Assembly: GCA_024636425.1 (NCBI GenBank)
Contig: JAGXHB010000248.1
Location: forward strand, 1 to 5,963
Reading direction: 5' to 3'
Length of the DNA stretch: 5,963 bases
DNA from: Roseobacter sp.
GTDB lineage: Bacteria; Pseudomonadota; Alphaproteobacteria; Rhodobacterales; Rhodobacteraceae
The notes beneath the pieces are model-generated. The model ran no database searches. It was not told the DNA's origin and worked only from the letters and a program-made list of their open reading frames with translations. Both the position numbers and the translations under genes were made by a program. Each line of letters begins with the position of its first letter. Position 1 is the stretch's first letter. Below are positions 4,740-5,963 of this stretch, piece after piece.

Positions 4740-5963
4740 ATGCGGTTTTCAGGATTGCGCGTGCTGCGCGAGGGCTTGACCGGCAACAAGGGCTGGGCAC
4801 CGCATTGGCGTGATGCCGAACCCAAGGCCGAATATGACGCGATCATCATCGGTGGCGGCGGCCACGGGCTGAGCACGGCTTATTACCTTGCCAAGGAACA
4901 CGGGCTGACCAATGTCGCCGTCTTGGAAAAGGGCTATCTGGGGGGCGGCAATGTGGGCCGCAACACCACGATCGTGCGGGCGAATTACTTCCTGCCGGGC
5001 AATTCCGAGTTTTACTCTCATTCCCTGAAGCTGTGGGAGGGGTTGGAAGAAGACCTGAACTATAACATCATGCACAGTCAGCGCGGGCTGATCAATCTGT
5101 TCCACTCGGACGGGCAGCGCGACGCTTTTGCGCGGCGCGGCAATGCGATGATCAACCAAGGCGATGATGCGATCCTGCTGGACCGCGAGGGCGTGCGCAA
5201 ATACCTGCCCTATCTCGATTTCGATAACGTCCGTTTTCCGATCTATGGCGGTCTGCTGCATCCGCGTGGGGGAACGGCGCGGCATGATGCGGTGGCGTGG
5301 GGCTATGCTCGCGGGGCGTCCGACCGGGGCGTCGATCTGATCCAGCAGTGCGAAGTCACCGGCATCGACATCGAAAACGGGCAGGTCCGCGGCGTTCAAA
5401 CGACACGCGGGGCGATCAGGGCCAAGAAGGTCGGCATTGTGGTGGCAGGCCGGTCAGGGCAGGTGGCGGCCATGGCCGGTATGCGGCTGCCGATCGAAAG
5501 CCATGTCCTGCAGGCCTTCGTGACCGAGGGGCTGAAACCCTGCATCGACCATGTGGTAAGCTTTGGCATGGGGCATTTCTATATTTCGCAATCCGACAAG
5601 GGCGGGTTGGTCTTTGGCGGCGATCTGGATTTCTACGCGTCATATGCGAGCCGGGGCAACCTGCCGATGGCCGAGCATGTGATGGAGGCGGGGATGACGC
5701 TGATGCCGATGATCGGCAAGGCCAAGGTGCTGCGGTCATGGGGCGGGATCATGGATATGACCCCCGATGGCAGTCCGATTATTGACAGGACGGACACCAA
5801 GGGTTTGTTCATCGATTGCGGCTGGTGCTACGGCGGGTTCAAGGCTGTGCCGGGATCAGGCTTCAGCCTTGCGCATCTGATGGCCACGGGAAACCATCAC
5901 GCGCCTGCGGCCAAATTCCGGCTGGACCGGTTTCGCACCGGGGTCGGCCTGATGGATGAAGAG
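4740..5963 (+). CDS. soxB: Sarcosine oxidase beta subunit, heterotetrameric type (3' truncated)
   Basis: 408 codons are open from ATG to the window edge; the family is about 415-420 residues long, so only a few codons are missing. With the alpha, gamma and delta subunits it oxidises sarcosine to glycine, passing the one-carbon unit to tetrahydrofolate and electrons to oxygen (family knowledge). The dinucleotide-binding fold begins with YDAIIIGGGGHGLSTAYYLA (32-51), with Glu63 at the end of the second strand for noncovalent FAD. GGGNVGRNTTIVRANY (68-83) is a family signature. GLLHPRGGTARHDAVAWGYA (171-190) holds the region of covalent FMN attachment; His182 in RHD is the best candidate and His174 an alternative. 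SWGGIMDMTPDGSPIID (333-349) and GWCYGGFK (361-368, Lys368) close the fold. The start has GGAGA at 4729-4733, 7 bases before ATG. The usual partners soxD, soxA and soxG would lie just beyond the window. The 99 bases between the gdhA hairpin and its ATG leave room for its own promoter. Confidence 0.95.
   Translation, partial: MRFSGLRVLREGLTGNKGWAPHWRDAEPKAEYDAIIIGGGGHGLSTAYYLAKEHGLTNVAVLEKGYLGGGNVGRNTTIVRANYFLPGNSEFYSHSLKLWEGLEEDLNYNIMHSQRGLINLFHSDGQRDAFARRGNAMINQGDDAILLDREGVRKYLPYLDFDNVRFPIYGGLLHPRGGTARHDAVAWGYARGASDRGVDLIQQCEVTGIDIENGQVRGVQTTRGAIRAKKVGIVVAGRSGQVAAMAGMRLPIESHVLQAFVTEGLKPCIDHVVSFGMGHFYISQSDKGGLVFGGDLDFYASYASRGNLPMAEHVMEAGMTLMPMIGKAKVLRSWGGIMDMTPDGSPIIDRTDTKGLFIDCGWCYGGFKAVPGSGFSLAHLMATGNHHAPAAKFRLDRFRTGVGLMDEE

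Noticed and set aside
3476..4876. A 466-codon open frame on the minus strand, opposite gdhA and the start of soxB
   Set aside because: It is fully antisense to a strongly recognised enzyme and crosses the hairpin into soxB. Its translation has low-complexity, His/Val/Asp-rich composition with no recognisable domain. Such frames are common opposite GC-rich genes.
5297..5785. Plus-strand open frame of 162 codons within soxB
   Set aside because: It is an Arg/Gly-rich out-of-frame shadow of soxB, whose own frame is uninterrupted to the window edge.

Overview
The window looks like a chromosomal segment of an alphaproteobacterium, most likely a marine Rhodobacteraceae (Roseobacter-group) species. 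The reasons are a fairly GC-rich sequence, a heterotetrameric-type sarcosine oxidase beta subunit, a compact TadE/TadE/TadG-vWA gene trio, and clear Shine-Dalgarno sites. This placement rests on remembered family similarity, not on a search. I see no tRNA, rRNA, CRISPR array, insertion sequence or transposase.

Layout from left to right. (1) Positions 1-204 hold the last 67 codons of an unidentified plus-strand gene. (2) Positions 203-240 hold a strong stem-loop flanked by an A-tract and a T-tract, which can terminate both this gene and the convergent operon. (3) Positions 269-2777, minus strand, hold three co-transcribed genes: a TadG-like protein with a complete von Willebrand A MIDAS site, then two small TadE-like pseudopilins. 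Their junctions overlap by 4 and 1 bases. All three begin with a short cytoplasmic tail ending in an EDGS motif, followed by one membrane segment. (4) Positions 2778-3151 are a 374-base divergent promoter region without a gene; it contains inverted repeats. (5) Positions 3152-4591, plus strand, encode a 479-residue glutamate dehydrogenase that resembles the animal mitochondrial enzyme, including an antenna-like segment. (6) Positions 4592-4739 hold a perfect 13-bp hairpin and the soxB leader. (7) From 4740 to the window edge runs soxB, the sarcosine oxidase beta subunit, which lacks only its last few codons.

The window carries two themes. The left half encodes envelope proteins of the tight-adherence (Tad/Flp pilus) type: TadE-like proteins are pseudopilins, and the vWA protein is a membrane-anchored periplasmic adhesion or assembly factor. 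No pilin, ATPase, secretin or prepilin peptidase gene is visible here, so this set would have to work with a Tad machine encoded elsewhere, or independently. The right half concerns amino-nitrogen metabolism. Sarcosine oxidase turns sarcosine into glycine and a one-carbon unit. Glutamate dehydrogenase interconverts glutamate with 2-oxoglutarate and ammonium. Their adjacency suggests methylated-amine or glycine-betaine catabolism, but this is inference. Most of the window is ordinary for the group. The points most worth a second look are the animal-type glutamate dehydrogenase, the enlarged tyrosine-rich vWA domain, and the inverted repeats in the divergent promoter.
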